Position numbers and translations under genes: made by a program. Shown here in pieces: positions 1 through 8,291 of a stretch of DNA of 64,000 nt. Source of the DNA: an uncultured Oscillospiraceae bacterium. GTDB lineage: Bacteria; Bacillota; Clostridia; Oscillospirales; Oscillospiraceae. The stretch lies in NCBI GenBank assembly GCA_934565415.1, contig CAKTHQ010000006.1, forward strand, positions 11,478 through 75,477, given 5' to 3'. The notes under the pieces are model-generated. The model was not told where the DNA came from and made no database searches. It saw nothing but the letters and a program-made list of their open reading frames with translations. Numbering within the stretch: the first letter of the stretch is position 1; every line of letters begins with the position of its first letter.

Positions 1-993
1 GCGCAGACCACTGCCGCAACGGCTGCTCCCGCGGCAAATGCCCCGGCTGCCGCTGTGGAAGCGTCCATCAAGCCCGTAACACTGACGATCTACTCTCCCG
101 GCAACGAAAACTCCGTTCCTACCAAAACCATCATCGAGTATGCCCGCCTGGTAAACGAAGCCTCCGGCGGCGCCATCACCTTGGATGTCCACCACTCCGG
201 CGAGCTGGGCAACGATGCCGAAGCCATCGAGTCTACCCGGATGGGCACCATTGATATGATTTTTGCCGGTACCTCCGGCTTCACCTCCTTCTATGAGAAG
301 GCCAAGGTGCTGGACCTGCCCTTCCTCTTTAGCAGCGCTGAGCAGGCCTACGAAGTGACCAACAGCGATGTTGGCGAGAAGATTTTCTCCGACTTCGAAA
401 AGTATAATCTGGTATACCTGGCCGAGGGCGATAACGGTATGCGCCATATCTCCACCACCAACCGGCCCATCAACAGTGCCGCCGATGTGGAAGGCCTGAA
501 GATCCGCGTCCCAACCAGCCAGCTGTACCTGGACGTTTGGGAAGCTCTGGGCGCCACGCCCGTGGCTCTGGCTCTGCCGGAACTGGCCCTGGCCCTGTCC
601 AACGGTACTGCAGAGGCCCAGGACAACGCTACTTACCATCTGGTCGCCAACGCCACCTACGATGACATCAAGTATTTCTCCAACATCAACTATATGTGGA
701 TGGGCTGCACCATGGCTGTCAACAGCACCACCTGGGGCAAGCTGGATCCTGCCGTTCAGCAGATTTTGAAGGAGCAGGCAAAGGTTGCCGCCAAGTACAG
801 CTTTGATACCATCGCCCAGGATAATGAGACCGCCACCAAGGTTTTGCAGGATGCGGGCGTTACCTTCAATTTTGAGCCGGATGTCCAGTCTTTCAAGGAT
901 AAACTGGGCGGTGACAGCTACTATGACCGCTACGAGAACGAGACCTGGTTCGACCGGGATCTGCTGAACAGCATTCTGGCTGTAGTCCGCTAA
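1..993 (+). CDS. TRAP transporter substrate-binding protein DctP family (5' end outside window)
   Basis: Extracellular solute receptor of a tripartite ATP-independent periplasmic (TRAP) transporter. The frame is open from base 1. The first residues are Ala/Thr/Pro-rich, as in the linker after a lipoprotein cysteine, so signal peptide and lipobox lie upstream of the window. The rest follows the DctP fold: a TIYSPGNENS start, the central conserved segment with the ligand-binding arginine around IRVPTSQLYLDVWEALGATP, and an EAQDN segment. Two TRAP permease genes follow on the same strand, confirming the assignment. The SDR and lyase genes behind them suggest a sugar acid as ligand, but the ligand cannot be read from sequence. 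Confidence 0.9.
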   Translation, partial: AQTTAATAAPAANAPAAAVEASIKPVTLTIYSPGNENSVPTKTIIEYARLVNEASGGAITLDVHHSGELGNDAEAIESTRMGTIDMIFAGTSGFTSFYEKAKVLDLPFLFSSAEQAYEVTNSDVGEKIFSDFEKYNLVYLAEGDNGMRHISTTNRPINSAADVEGLKIRVPTSQLYLDVWEALGATPVALALPELALALSNGTAEAQDNATYHLVANATYDDIKYFSNINYMWMGCTMAVNSTTWGKLDPAVQQILKEQAKVAAKYSFDTIAQDNETATKVLQDAGVTFNFEPDVQSFKDKLGGDSYYDRYENETWFDRDLLNSILAVVR

Positions 994-1022
994 AAGTTCT
1001 CCGTAAGTACCGACTTCTCGCG

Positions 1023-1047
1023 GCAGCACGGGCTCTGCCCGTGCTGC
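1023..1047 (+). terminator. Intercistronic hairpin between dctP and dctQ
   Basis: Perfect 11-bp stem (1023-1033 with 1037-1047) with a 3-base loop in the 76-bp gap between binding protein and permease. Only a weak T-rich stretch follows. It probably protects or attenuates the transcript so that the binding protein is made in excess over the permeases; this role is inferred from position. Confidence 0.6.
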
Positions 1048-1069
1048 TTGTGTAAAACAGGGAGCTTCT

Positions 1070-1561
1070 ATGAAACTATCAAAGAAAATCACGGCGGCCA
1101 TTGCCAGAGTGGCAGAGGTCATCATTATGGTGATGATCGCACTGATGGTGCTGGTGATCGTTGGAGAACTGTGCAACCGGAATCTTTTCGGAAAGTCCTT
1201 CCGGCCAACCATTGAGATCTGCGGCATCGCCTTTTTGTGGATGGCCTTTATTGGCCTGATCCCGCTGTACGAAAAGGAAGGCCTTATGCGGCTGGACTTC
1301 TTGGTCAGCAAGACAAAGGGAAAAATGGCGGATTGCCTGTATCTCGTCAACAAACTGTTTTCGCTGCTGCTGGGTGTGGTCATGGTTATCGCCTTCATTG
1401 CCCAGTACCCGTTCGTCAGCACTCGTACCTATGCCACCTTCAGTTTTCCCCTGCCCTATACGGTGCAGTATGTACCCATGGCCATTGCGGGGGCGTTTAT
1501 CGCGCTGAAGTCTGTGGAGCAGATCGTGGAGCGGATCCTGACAATGACAAAGAAAGGCTGA
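1070..1561 (+). CDS. TRAP transporter small permease (DctQ family)
   Basis: Small integral membrane subunit of a TRAP transporter, 163 residues, the usual size. It shows four hydrophobic segments, at about residues 13-35, 47-68, 90-110 and 130-148, and the DctQ pattern of a Phe/Trp-rich second helix (GIAFLWMAFIGLIPLYEKEGLMRLD). Start ATG follows a GGGAGC ribosome site. It pairs with the large permease that begins 12 bp after its stop. Confidence 0.92.
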   Translation: MKLSKKITAAIARVAEVIIMVMIALMVLVIVGELCNRNLFGKSFRPTIEICGIAFLWMAFIGLIPLYEKEGLMRLDFLVSKTKGKMADCLYLVNKLFSLLLGVVMVIAFIAQYPFVSTRTYATFSFPLPYTVQYVPMAIAGAFIALKSVEQIVERILTMTKKG

Positions 1562-1572
1562 GGTGGCAAGCA

Positions 1573-2841
1573 ATGGCTATATTTTTGATCGCGTTTGTAA
1601 TTTTGCTGGTCATCGGTGTGCCCATCAGCATTTCTATCGGTGCCTCCGCTGTGCTGGGCTGCCTGTCCCTGGGCTACCCCCTGGTGGTCATCGGGCAGAA
1701 AATGGTCAGCGGCGTGGATTCCTTCCTGCTGATCGCCGTACCGTTGTTTATTCTGGCCGGAAACCTGATGAATGCAGGCAAGATCACCGAAAAGATTTTT
1801 GATGCCTGCAAAGAGCTGGTGGGGTGGATCCCCGGCGGCCTGGGCCATGCCAATGTGGTTGCCAGCGTCATTTTTGCCGGTATGTCCGGCAGCGCCGTGG
1901 CGGATGCCGGCGGCCTTGGCGCCATTGAGATGGAGGCCATGACCAAGAATGGATACGATGAGGAGTTCTCCGGTGCCGTAACTGCTGCGTCCTCTGTGAT
2001 CGGCCCGATTTTCCCGCCTTCGATTCCATTGATTATCTATGGCAGCGTGGCCAGCGTCAGTGTGGACAGGCTGTTTATGGGCGGTGTGATGCCGGGATTG
2101 CTCATGGGCGTTCTTCTGATGGTGCTGATCCTGTGGTACGCCATCCGTAGAAAGTATGAGCGGCACGCTTTCTGCTTGAAAAACTTCCTGAAGAAGACTT
2201 TTTACGGTATTCCCGCTTTCCTGACCCCGCTGATCATCCTGTCCGGCTTCACGCTGGGATGGTTTACGCCTACAGAAGCCTCCTCTATTGCGGTGATCTA
2301 CTCCCTGGTTATTTCTCTGTTTGTTTACCGGACTATGGACTGGGAGAGCTTCAAGAAGTGCCTGAAGGACTCCGCCATTTCTTCCGCCAACACCCTGTTT
2401 ATCATCGGTACTTCTACGCTGTTCACCTATGTGATGGCAAAGGAAGGCATTTCCAGAGAGCTGGCGGGCATCATTTTGGGCATCAGCTCCAATCCTGCCA
2501 TTATTCTGCTGGTCATCAATGTGCTGCTGCTGGTATTGGGCATGGTAATGGAACCCGGTGCCATCCTGACGCTGATGCTGCCGGTACTGCTGCCCATTGC
2601 CAACGGCCTGGGCCTGGATCTGGTCCACTTCGGTGTGATGATCGTACTGAACCTGATGATCGGCCAGGTGACTCCGCCCTTCGGCGTGTGCCTGTTTGTA
2701 ATTTCCGATGTGAACAAGGTCAAGCTGGAAAAGCTCTACAAGGCGATCCTGCCCTTCTTGCTTCCGCTGGTCGGAACACTATTGCTGGTAACATACATTC
2801 CCCAAATCGTTACATTCCTTCCCACGGTCCTGTTGGGATAA
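1573..2841 (+). CDS. TRAP transporter large permease (DctM family)
   Basis: Ion-coupled transport subunit of the TRAP system, 422 residues from the ATG at 1573 (AGGTGG ribosome site 5 bases upstream). The frame stays open upstream, but that would only extend the protein across dctQ, so the ATG is the real start. About a dozen hydrophobic segments, the family motif around GSAVADAGGLGAIEMEAM, the second-repeat signature PPFGVCLF and the PTEASSIAV segment are all present. It completes a three-gene dctP-dctQ-dctM operon. Confidence 0.93.
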   Translation: MAIFLIAFVILLVIGVPISISIGASAVLGCLSLGYPLVVIGQKMVSGVDSFLLIAVPLFILAGNLMNAGKITEKIFDACKELVGWIPGGLGHANVVASVIFAGMSGSAVADAGGLGAIEMEAMTKNGYDEEFSGAVTAASSVIGPIFPPSIPLIIYGSVASVSVDRLFMGGVMPGLLMGVLLMVLILWYAIRRKYERHAFCLKNFLKKTFYGIPAFLTPLIILSGFTLGWFTPTEASSIAVIYSLVISLFVYRTMDWESFKKCLKDSAISSANTLFIIGTSTLFTYVMAKEGISRELAGIILGISSNPAIILLVINVLLLVLGMVMEPGAILTLMLPVLLPIANGLGLDLVHFGVMIVLNLMIGQVTPPFGVCLFVISDVNKVKLEKLYKAILPFLLPLVGTLLLVTYIPQIVTFLPTVLLG

Positions 2842-2862
2842 GCGAAAAGAGGTTTATTATTT

Positions 2863-3696
2863 ATGGAAGACAAACTGTTTGATGTATCCGGTAAAATCTG
2901 CATCGTTACCGGCGGCCTGGGCCAGATCGGCAAAAATATGGCCCGGGAGTTTTACGAGCGGGGGGCCAAGGTTGCCGTCTTTGCCCGCCATGTAAACCCG
3001 GAAAAGGTGGAGGCCATTTTCCCCAAGGAGAAGTACGACGGGGAACGGATGAAGTTCTATGCCGTAGACATCAACCGGAAGGACACCATTGAGGCAGCGC
3101 TGGATGCCATGGAGCAGGCCTGGGGGGATGCCCCGGATGTGCTTATCAACAATGCGGGCATCGATACCCAGCCCTCTGCGCCTCCGGAGGTCTCCGGACC
3201 CTTTGAGAACTTCCCGGAGGAGGTGTTCCGGGAGGTGGTGGATACCAATCTGGTAGGTACCTTCCTGTGCTGCCAGGCTGTGGGCAGCCGGATGGTCAAG
3301 GCCGGAAAGGGCGGCTCCATCATCAATGTGGGCTCCATCTACGGAATGCTGTCCCCCATTCAGGATATTTACAAGTACAAAGAGGAGCGTACCGGCATTC
3401 CCTTTATTAAGCCCGTGGCCTACTCCGCGGCCAAGTCCGGCGTTTACAATCTGACCCGGTACCTGGCTACCTACTGGGGCAAGAAGGGCATCCGGGTAAA
3501 CACCCTGACTCCTGCCGGTGTGTGGCGGGACACCCAGGACGAAACCTTTATTGCCAACTTCACCGCACGGATGCCTATGGGCCGCATGAGCCATGAGGAC
3601 GAATACAACGGCGCCGTGATTTTCCTGGCCTCTCAGGCCTCCTCCTTTATGACGGGGGCCAACCTGGTCATCGACGGAGGCTGGACCGCATGGTAA
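2863..3696 (+). CDS. SDR family oxidoreductase, sugar-acid dehydrogenase-like
   Basis: NAD(P)-dependent short-chain dehydrogenase, 277 residues. The cofactor motif TGGLGQIG is at 16-23, NNAG at 96-99, and the catalytic set is Ser158, Tyr187 and Lys191 (YSAAK). The C-terminus ends in the usual GANLVIDGGWTAW. Sequence style resembles gluconate 5-dehydrogenase/KduD-like enzymes. It starts 21 bp after the TRAP permease and its last 7 bases overlap the next gene, so it belongs to the transporter operon and probably oxidises or reduces the imported sugar acid. Exact substrate unknown. Confidence 0.85.
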   Translation: MEDKLFDVSGKICIVTGGLGQIGKNMAREFYERGAKVAVFARHVNPEKVEAIFPKEKYDGERMKFYAVDINRKDTIEAALDAMEQAWGDAPDVLINNAGIDTQPSAPPEVSGPFENFPEEVFREVVDTNLVGTFLCCQAVGSRMVKAGKGGSIINVGSIYGMLSPIQDIYKYKEERTGIPFIKPVAYSAAKSGVYNLTRYLATYWGKKGIRVNTLTPAGVWRDTQDETFIANFTARMPMGRMSHEDEYNGAVIFLASQASSFMTGANLVIDGGWTAW

Positions 3697-4583
3697 CGGA
3701 TTTTGCCCGCATCTGGTCCGCCCTCATTACCCCTACCCGGGCGGATGAAAGCCTGAACCTGGATGCCCTGGAAGAAATCGTAGACCTGCAGATCAAGGAC
3801 GGTGTGGAGGGCTTCTACTGCTGCGGTTCCTCCGGAGAGGGGCTGCTGCTGACGCTGGAGGAGCGGAAGCAGGTGGTAGAGCACACCGTTCGTGCCGCAG
3901 CCGGGCGGGTACCGGTGATTGCCCATGTGGGTACCATCCGGACCCGGGATGTGATTGAGCTGGCGGACCACGCCATGAAGGCCGGGGCGATGGCGGTTTC
4001 CATGATCCCGCCCTACTACTATAAGTTCAGCATGGATGAAATCATGGGCTACTATGAGCAGGTGATTGAGGCTCTGCCGGGCCTGCCGGCCATTGTGTAC
4101 AACATCCCCCAGTTTACCGGCGTGGAATTCAACAAGGACAATGCCGGGCGGCTGCTGGCCAATCCCAACATTGTGGGCATCAAGCATACTTCTACGAATC
4201 TGTACAGCCTGGAACGGATGGGCCAGGCCTTCCCCGGAAAGGCGCTGATCAACGGTTTCGATGAGCAGTTTATCGCTGCCTATGCCATGGGTGCTGCGGC
4301 AACCATCGGCACCACGGTGAACCTGTTTGCACCGCTGTTTTTAAAGGCAAGGGAGGCCTTTCAGGCGGGGGATATGGCTGCGGCCTACCGCTGGCAGCAC
4401 GCCATCAACCACCGGGTGGAGGAAACCGTTAAAATCGGCATCTTCAACGCCATGAAGTATGGCTGGACCCTGCGGGGCGTGGACTGCGGCTTCTGCAGGA
4501 GCCCCTTTAAGCCTTTGGACCAAGAGGCCCGGGCTGTCATGGAGCAGCTGATGGCCCTGCCCCTGGAAATGGAAGGAACCTGA
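3690..4583 (+). CDS. Dihydrodipicolinate synthase / N-acetylneuraminate lyase family aldolase
   Basis: Class I Schiff-base aldolase or dehydratase of the DapA/NanA superfamily, 297 residues. The GSSGEG binding loop is at 46-51, the catalytic Tyr137 lies in YNIPQFTG and the Schiff-base lysine is Lys165 in GIKHTS. Its place as the last gene of a TRAP-SDR operon, overlapping the SDR gene by 7 bases, argues for a catabolic keto-acid lyase or dehydratase rather than lysine biosynthesis. The substrate cannot be decided here. Confidence 0.85.
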   Translation: MVTDFARIWSALITPTRADESLNLDALEEIVDLQIKDGVEGFYCCGSSGEGLLLTLEERKQVVEHTVRAAAGRVPVIAHVGTIRTRDVIELADHAMKAGAMAVSMIPPYYYKFSMDEIMGYYEQVIEALPGLPAIVYNIPQFTGVEFNKDNAGRLLANPNIVGIKHTSTNLYSLERMGQAFPGKALINGFDEQFIAAYAMGAAATIGTTVNLFAPLFLKAREAFQAGDMAAAYRWQHAINHRVEETVKIGIFNAMKYGWTLRGVDCGFCRSPFKPLDQEARAVMEQLMALPLEMEGT

Positions 4584-4587
4584 CGAA

Positions 4588-4631
4588 AAAAGATCGCTGC
4601 GAACGGGCCGTTTCCGTTCGCAGCGATTTTT
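4588..4631. terminator. Bidirectional rho-independent terminator
   Basis: Perfect 14-bp stem (4593-4606 with 4614-4627), 7-base loop, A-run before and T-run after. It sits between two converging genes and can end both transcripts. Confidence 0.9.
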
Positions 4632-5572
4632 TAGTTGATCCACACCTTCCGTGCATCCGGCATAAACACATTGATGTCCACATCTCCGTTGATGCCGGGG
4701 ACTCTGCCGGTGCAGGTGTACTGCCACATTTCTACCCGGAAGGGGTAGGTCATCCGGTCCTGGTACAGGGCAAGCCAGAAGGGATAGTCTTCCAGCTCAT
4801 TCAGGTAGAGCCGACGGTCTGCCAGGCTCCAGTTGAAGTAAACCATAGGCTGATAGCCAAAGTCCACCATGGTCTCGCAGAAGTGCTTTTGCAGATCCGT
4901 CAGGGTTCGGGCATCTACATGGGCTGTCCGGGCGGTGTCGGAAATATACTCCCAGTCCAGGATGATGGGCATGGTGAGCTTGGTGTCTCCCAGAATCTGC
5001 ATGAAGAAGAAAATTTCGTCGTCCACCTCGTCGATGCTGGTGGCCTGGGAGAAGAAGTAGGCGCCGATTTCCAGGCCTGCCTTCCGGGCCTCTTTCAGAT
5101 TATACCGGGCATACTCGTCCTCTACCATGTTTCCGGCCTGGCCGTAGCCCCGGTAGCCCAGGCGGATGAGGGCAAAGCGGATGCCGGAGGCCTTTACCTG
5201 TTTCCAGTTGATTTCTCCCTGGAAGGCGGAGACATCAATGCCCGGGAAACTATCCTGCCGGGTACAGTAAAGGTAGTTGTTTTTGTCGTACTGGAAATCG
5301 TATTTGGTGTAGGGGTTGCTTTCCGGGGGAATGGTGGGCTCCGTGGTTTCCTCGGTGTTTTCCTCGGTGGGCTCCAGGGGATCCGCTTCTTCCCGGCGCT
5401 GCTGCTCGATTCTTACGTTTTGCAGCAGGGACTCCGGGTCGGAGGAGCGGCCGTAGTAGGGAATGCACAGAATGGCCACGGCCAACAGTCCCAGAAAACA
5501 GACTAGGGCCACCAGGGCAATGATGCCCTCCGGCGGGATGCGTTTCCGCTCTTTTACGGTTTCGGGGTCCAT
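4631..5572 (-). CDS. Membrane-anchored GH25 lysozyme (N-acetylmuramidase)
   Basis: Peptidoglycan hydrolase of glycoside hydrolase family 25, 313 residues from the ATG at 5572 (a GAGG box lies 8-9 bases upstream; a GTG three codons earlier is possible). A short basic N-terminus is followed by one membrane segment at about residues 15-38, a Glu/Thr-rich spacer, then the catalytic domain starting at FPGIDVSAFQGEINW. The acidic residues of GIDVS and of ILDWEY match the GH25 active site. The protein likely acts on the cell wall from the outer membrane face, in remodelling or turnover. Monocistronic and convergent with the TRAP operon. Confidence 0.88.
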   Translation of the reverse strand: MDPETVKERKRIPPEGIIALVALVCFLGLLAVAILCIPYYGRSSDPESLLQNVRIEQQRREEADPLEPTEENTEETTEPTIPPESNPYTKYDFQYDKNNYLYCTRQDSFPGIDVSAFQGEINWKQVKASGIRFALIRLGYRGYGQAGNMVEDEYARYNLKEARKAGLEIGAYFFSQATSIDEVDDEIFFFMQILGDTKLTMPIILDWEYISDTARTAHVDARTLTDLQKHFCETMVDFGYQPMVYFNWSLADRRLYLNELEDYPFWLALYQDRMTYPFRVEMWQYTCTGRVPGINGDVDINVFMPDARKVWIN

Positions 5573-5685
5573 GGCGGGCACCTCGTTTCGTCAAAATTTC
5601 CCCTATTGTATCATATTATCCGCCACTTTCCAAGGGAATTCCCCAAAATCCAGTTGTGAATTTTTTTCCAGAGGGGCCTGAACAA

Positions 5686-5714
5686 TTGACACCCAGGGGA
5701 AAAACGGGTATCAT
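5686..5714 (+). promoter_or_regulatory. Sigma-A-type promoter for the HdeD-like/PPTase pair
   Basis: TTGACA at 5686-5691, 17-bp spacer, TATCAT at 5709-5714, about 40 bases before the start codon at 5753. Confidence 0.8.
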
Positions 5715-5752
5715 ATAGCTATAAAGTGTTTGCTGGAAAGGCGGAAACGGGT

Positions 5753-6286
5753 ATGAAAAAACAGGAACTTTTGCGGATGGGCAAGCTTTTGCTGACGCCT
5801 GTGATTATGATTTTGCTGGGACTTCTGCTGGTGGTGCGGCCGGATTCGGCCTCCGCCCTGGTGGGGCGGATTGTCGGCGGTATCCTGGCTTTGATTGGGG
5901 CGGGGCTTATTCTGGAAACTCTGTTCTGGAAGGATGCCAGCACCGGTAAAATCCTGTTTGCGGCGGTGACCCTGGCTATGGGGGTGTGGCTCCTGCGGAA
6001 CCCCCTGCGGCTGGCGGCCACCATCGGGCGGATTGCCGGACTGATGATCCTGATCCGCGGGGTTCAGGACATTGTCAATGCTTCCCGGTGGAAATGCAGT
6101 ATGCGCTTTGCCGTGATTGCCTGCCTGGTGGGGGCGGTGCTCATTGTGCTGCCGATGACTACCTCCCGGATTGTAATGGTCCTGCTGGGGCTGCTCGTGA
6201 TGGTGCTGGGCGGGCTTATGGCCTGGGATCGGCTGAAATTCGGCAAGCTCCTGCCGGACGGAGAAGGGAACATTATCGACGTATGA
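5753..6286 (+). CDS. HdeD-like (DUF308) membrane protein
   Basis: Small integral membrane protein of 177 residues built of about six hydrophobic helices with the duplicated three-helix pattern of DUF308/HdeD proteins (LLGLLLVVRPDSASALVGRI, then a second similar unit from RFAVIACLV). The ATG at 5753 was chosen because it follows a GGCGGA-rich ribosome site; the frame is open further upstream but without a site. Role unknown; HdeD in enteric bacteria is an acid-stress membrane protein, which cannot be assumed here. It overlaps the next gene in an ATGA arrangement. Confidence 0.8.
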   Translation: MKKQELLRMGKLLLTPVIMILLGLLLVVRPDSASALVGRIVGGILALIGAGLILETLFWKDASTGKILFAAVTLAMGVWLLRNPLRLAATIGRIAGLMILIRGVQDIVNASRWKCSMRFAVIACLVGAVLIVLPMTTSRIVMVLLGLLVMVLGGLMAWDRLKFGKLLPDGEGNIIDV

Positions 6287-6756
6287 TGCGGCTTGCCCTT
6301 TGCAGGCTCTCCGGCCGCAGCGGCCATGCCGCCGGACGGGAGCTGCTGGCCCGGCTCTACCGGGAGGAGACAGGGGAGCCGCTGCCAACCATCCACATTT
6401 CCCGTACAGGCTGCCCCTATTTCCCGGGCAGCCCTTACCGTTTTTCCATTGCCCACACCCACCGCCATGCAGTCTGCGTCCTGTCTACCCGCCCGGTGGG
6501 CATCGATGCCGAGGAGCTGGACAGGCCCGTGAATCTTCGCCTGGCAAAACGGATTTTATCCGGCAGCGAGTATGCCCAGTTTGAGCAGGCGCCGGACAAG
6601 CAAAAGGCCATGCTGAAATTCTGGGTTTTAAAAGAGGCCCGGGTGAAGCTGACGGGGCGTGGCTTACAGGGCTTCCCCAATAACACCGCCTTTTCCCTGG
6701 AGGACCCCAGAGTCTGGGAATGGGACGGGTGCCTCATTGGGATGATCGTAGAATAG
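6283..6756 (+). CDS. 4'-phosphopantetheinyl transferase superfamily protein
   Basis: Short Sfp-type phosphopantetheinyl transferase, 157 residues from ATG 6283 (overlaps the upstream stop as ATGA; an adjacent ATG at 6286 is equally possible). Key signs are FSIAHTHRHAVCVLS, the Mg-binding GIDAEE and the FWVLKEARVKLTGRG motif. It would transfer phosphopantetheine from CoA to a carrier-protein serine. At about 160 residues it is shorter than Sfp (about 220) and closer to the compact stand-alone forms. No carrier protein or synthase gene is in the window, so its target is unknown. Confidence 0.85.
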   Translation: MMRLALCRLSGRSGHAAGRELLARLYREETGEPLPTIHISRTGCPYFPGSPYRFSIAHTHRHAVCVLSTRPVGIDAEELDRPVNLRLAKRILSGSEYAQFEQAPDKQKAMLKFWVLKEARVKLTGRGLQGFPNNTAFSLEDPRVWEWDGCLIGMIVE

Positions 6757-6759
6757 AAA

Positions 6760-6797
6760 AATCCCCTTTCCCCTCCACGCAGGAGGGGGAAGGTTTT
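6760..6797 (+). terminator. Terminator after the PPTase gene
   Basis: GC-rich stem of about 11 bp with one mismatch around CCCCTCC/GGAGGGG, followed by TTTTT. Confidence 0.7.
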
Positions 6798-6832
6798 TGC
6801 TACCTATAGATAAACCAGAAAGGAAACACACT

Positions 6833-7597
6833 ATGCTCTTTGATACCCACGCCCATATGGATGACCGGGCTTTTGACCTGGACCGGGAGGAGCTTCTGGC
6901 CGCATTTCCGGAGCAGGGCATTGGCCTGTTGGTAAACCCCGGCTGCAGCCTGGCTTCTTCCAAAGCGGCCTGCGAGCTTGCGAAAAAATACGGTTTTGTG
7001 TATGCCGCCGTAGGTTCCCATCCGGATGCTGCGGACGAGGTGGACGAAAGCTGCATCGATGCCTATCGGGAAATGTGCCGGGAAAACGACAGGATCGTGG
7101 CCATTGGAGAAATCGGCCTGGACTACCACTACGAGGACATCCCCCGGGACATCCAGCAGAAGGCCTTCCGGATGCAGATGGCGCTGGCCAGGGAATTGAA
7201 TCTGCCGGTGATTGTCCACGAGCGGGAGGCCCACGAGGACGGAATGAAAATCGTAGACGGGTATCCGGAAGTTACCGGGGTGTTCCACTGCTATTCCGGC
7301 TCTGCGGAAATGGCCAAGATACTGGTAAAAAAGGGCTGGTATGTGGGCTTTACCGGTGTGCTGACCTTTAAAAATGCCCGCCGGGCCCTGGAAGCGGCGG
7401 CGGCGGTGCCCAGGGACCGGGTGGTGATCGAGACGGACTGCCCCTATATGTCCCCGGAGCCCTTCCGGGGGCAGCGCAACGACCCAAGAAAGCTCTACCG
7501 GATGGCAGAGGCGCTGGCGGCCCTTTGGGGCGTGACGCCGGAGGAGGCCCAGAGGATCACCTTTGAAAACGGAAAGCGGCTGTATCGGATAAAATAA
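6833..7597 (+). CDS. TatD family metal-dependent DNase/hydrolase
   Basis: TIM-barrel amidohydrolase-type nuclease of the TatD family, 254 residues, the usual length. Metal ligands are visible: His6 and His8 in DTHAH, the glutamate of GEIGLDYH, VHEREAHED, FHCYSG and the aspartate in ETDCPYMSP. The ATG at 6833 follows AAAGGAAA. TatD proteins are 3'-5' exonucleases linked to DNA repair or quality control. The TetR gene starts 17 bp downstream and may be cotranscribed. Confidence 0.92.
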   Translation: MLFDTHAHMDDRAFDLDREELLAAFPEQGIGLLVNPGCSLASSKAACELAKKYGFVYAAVGSHPDAADEVDESCIDAYREMCRENDRIVAIGEIGLDYHYEDIPRDIQQKAFRMQMALARELNLPVIVHEREAHEDGMKIVDGYPEVTGVFHCYSGSAEMAKILVKKGWYVGFTGVLTFKNARRALEAAAAVPRDRVVIETDCPYMSPEPFRGQRNDPRKLYRMAEALAALWGVTPEEAQRITFENGKRLYRIK

Positions 7598-7613
7598 ACA
7601 AAAGGAGGCCCAT

Positions 7614-8171
7614 ATGTCACAATTCACCAAGCGGGCGCTGGAGGAATCCCTGAAGCATCTGCTTCTGAAGAAGCCCTTGAACAAAATCACCATCAACGAC
7701 ATCACCGAGGACTGCGGCATCAACCGGATGACCTTCTATTACCACTTTAAGGACATTTACGACCTGGTGGAATGGTCCTGCCTGGAGGATGCCCAGCGGG
7801 CCCTGGACGGGAAAAAGACCTACGACAGCTGGCAGCGGGGCTTTGTACAGATTTTCAAAGCGGTGCTGGAGAACAAGCCCTTTATTATGAACGTTTACCG
7901 CTGCGTCAGCCGGGAGCAGGTGGAGCGGTACCTGCAGCCCCTGACGGACCAGCTCATTATGGGCGTCATTGAAGAGCTGTCCCGGGGGATGGTTGTCCGG
8001 GAGGAGGACAAGGCCTTTATTGCCCGGGTCTACTCCTACGCCTTTGTGGGGCTCATGCTGGACTGGATTAAGGACGATATGCGCGCCGAACCGGAAACCT
8101 TGGTAAAGCGGTTTGCCCTGGTGATTCACGACGATCTGGCTGCTGCCCTGAACCGGTTCCGGGTGGGATAA
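7614..8171 (+). CDS. TetR/AcrR family transcriptional regulator
   Basis: 185-residue one-component regulator. The N-terminal helix-turn-helix is at about residues 7-52 (ALEESLKHLLLKKPLNKITINDITEDCGINRMTFYYHFKD), followed by a helical ligand domain of the short DhaS-like kind found in Firmicutes. AAAGGAGG ribosome site. It precedes the oleate hydratase gene, from which it is separated by a terminator and a promoter, so it is a plausible regulator of that gene; no clear operator was identified. Confidence 0.85.
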   Translation: MSQFTKRALEESLKHLLLKKPLNKITINDITEDCGINRMTFYYHFKDIYDLVEWSCLEDAQRALDGKKTYDSWQRGFVQIFKAVLENKPFIMNVYRCVSREQVERYLQPLTDQLIMGVIEELSRGMVVREEDKAFIARVYSYAFVGLMLDWIKDDMRAEPETLVKRFALVIHDDLAAALNRFRVG

Positions 8172-8185
8172 TTTATCACATTCGC

Positions 8186-8218
8186 CTCCCTGATGGACTT
8201 TCCATCAGGGGGATTTTT
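8186..8218 (+). terminator. Terminator after the TetR gene
   Basis: Perfect 10-bp stem (8188-8197 with 8201-8210), 3-base loop, then GGATTTTT. Confidence 0.85.
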
Positions 8219-8225
8219 CTGTTCA

Positions 8226-8254
8226 TGGTCAATTTTTCACTTTCGGGGTATACT
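8226..8254 (+). promoter_or_regulatory. Promoter of oleate hydratase
   Basis: TGGTCA at 8226-8231, 17-bp spacer, TATACT at 8249-8254; transcription would begin about 30 bases before the ATG at 8292. Confidence 0.65.
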
Positions 8255-8291
8255 TGGGTCAGAAAGAAAAACAAATACGGAGGTAACGAGT

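Noticed and set aside
1237..1572. Upstream extension of the DctM frame across dctQ
   Set aside because: Would overlap dctQ almost entirely; the ATG at 1573 with ribosome site gives a normal-length DctM.
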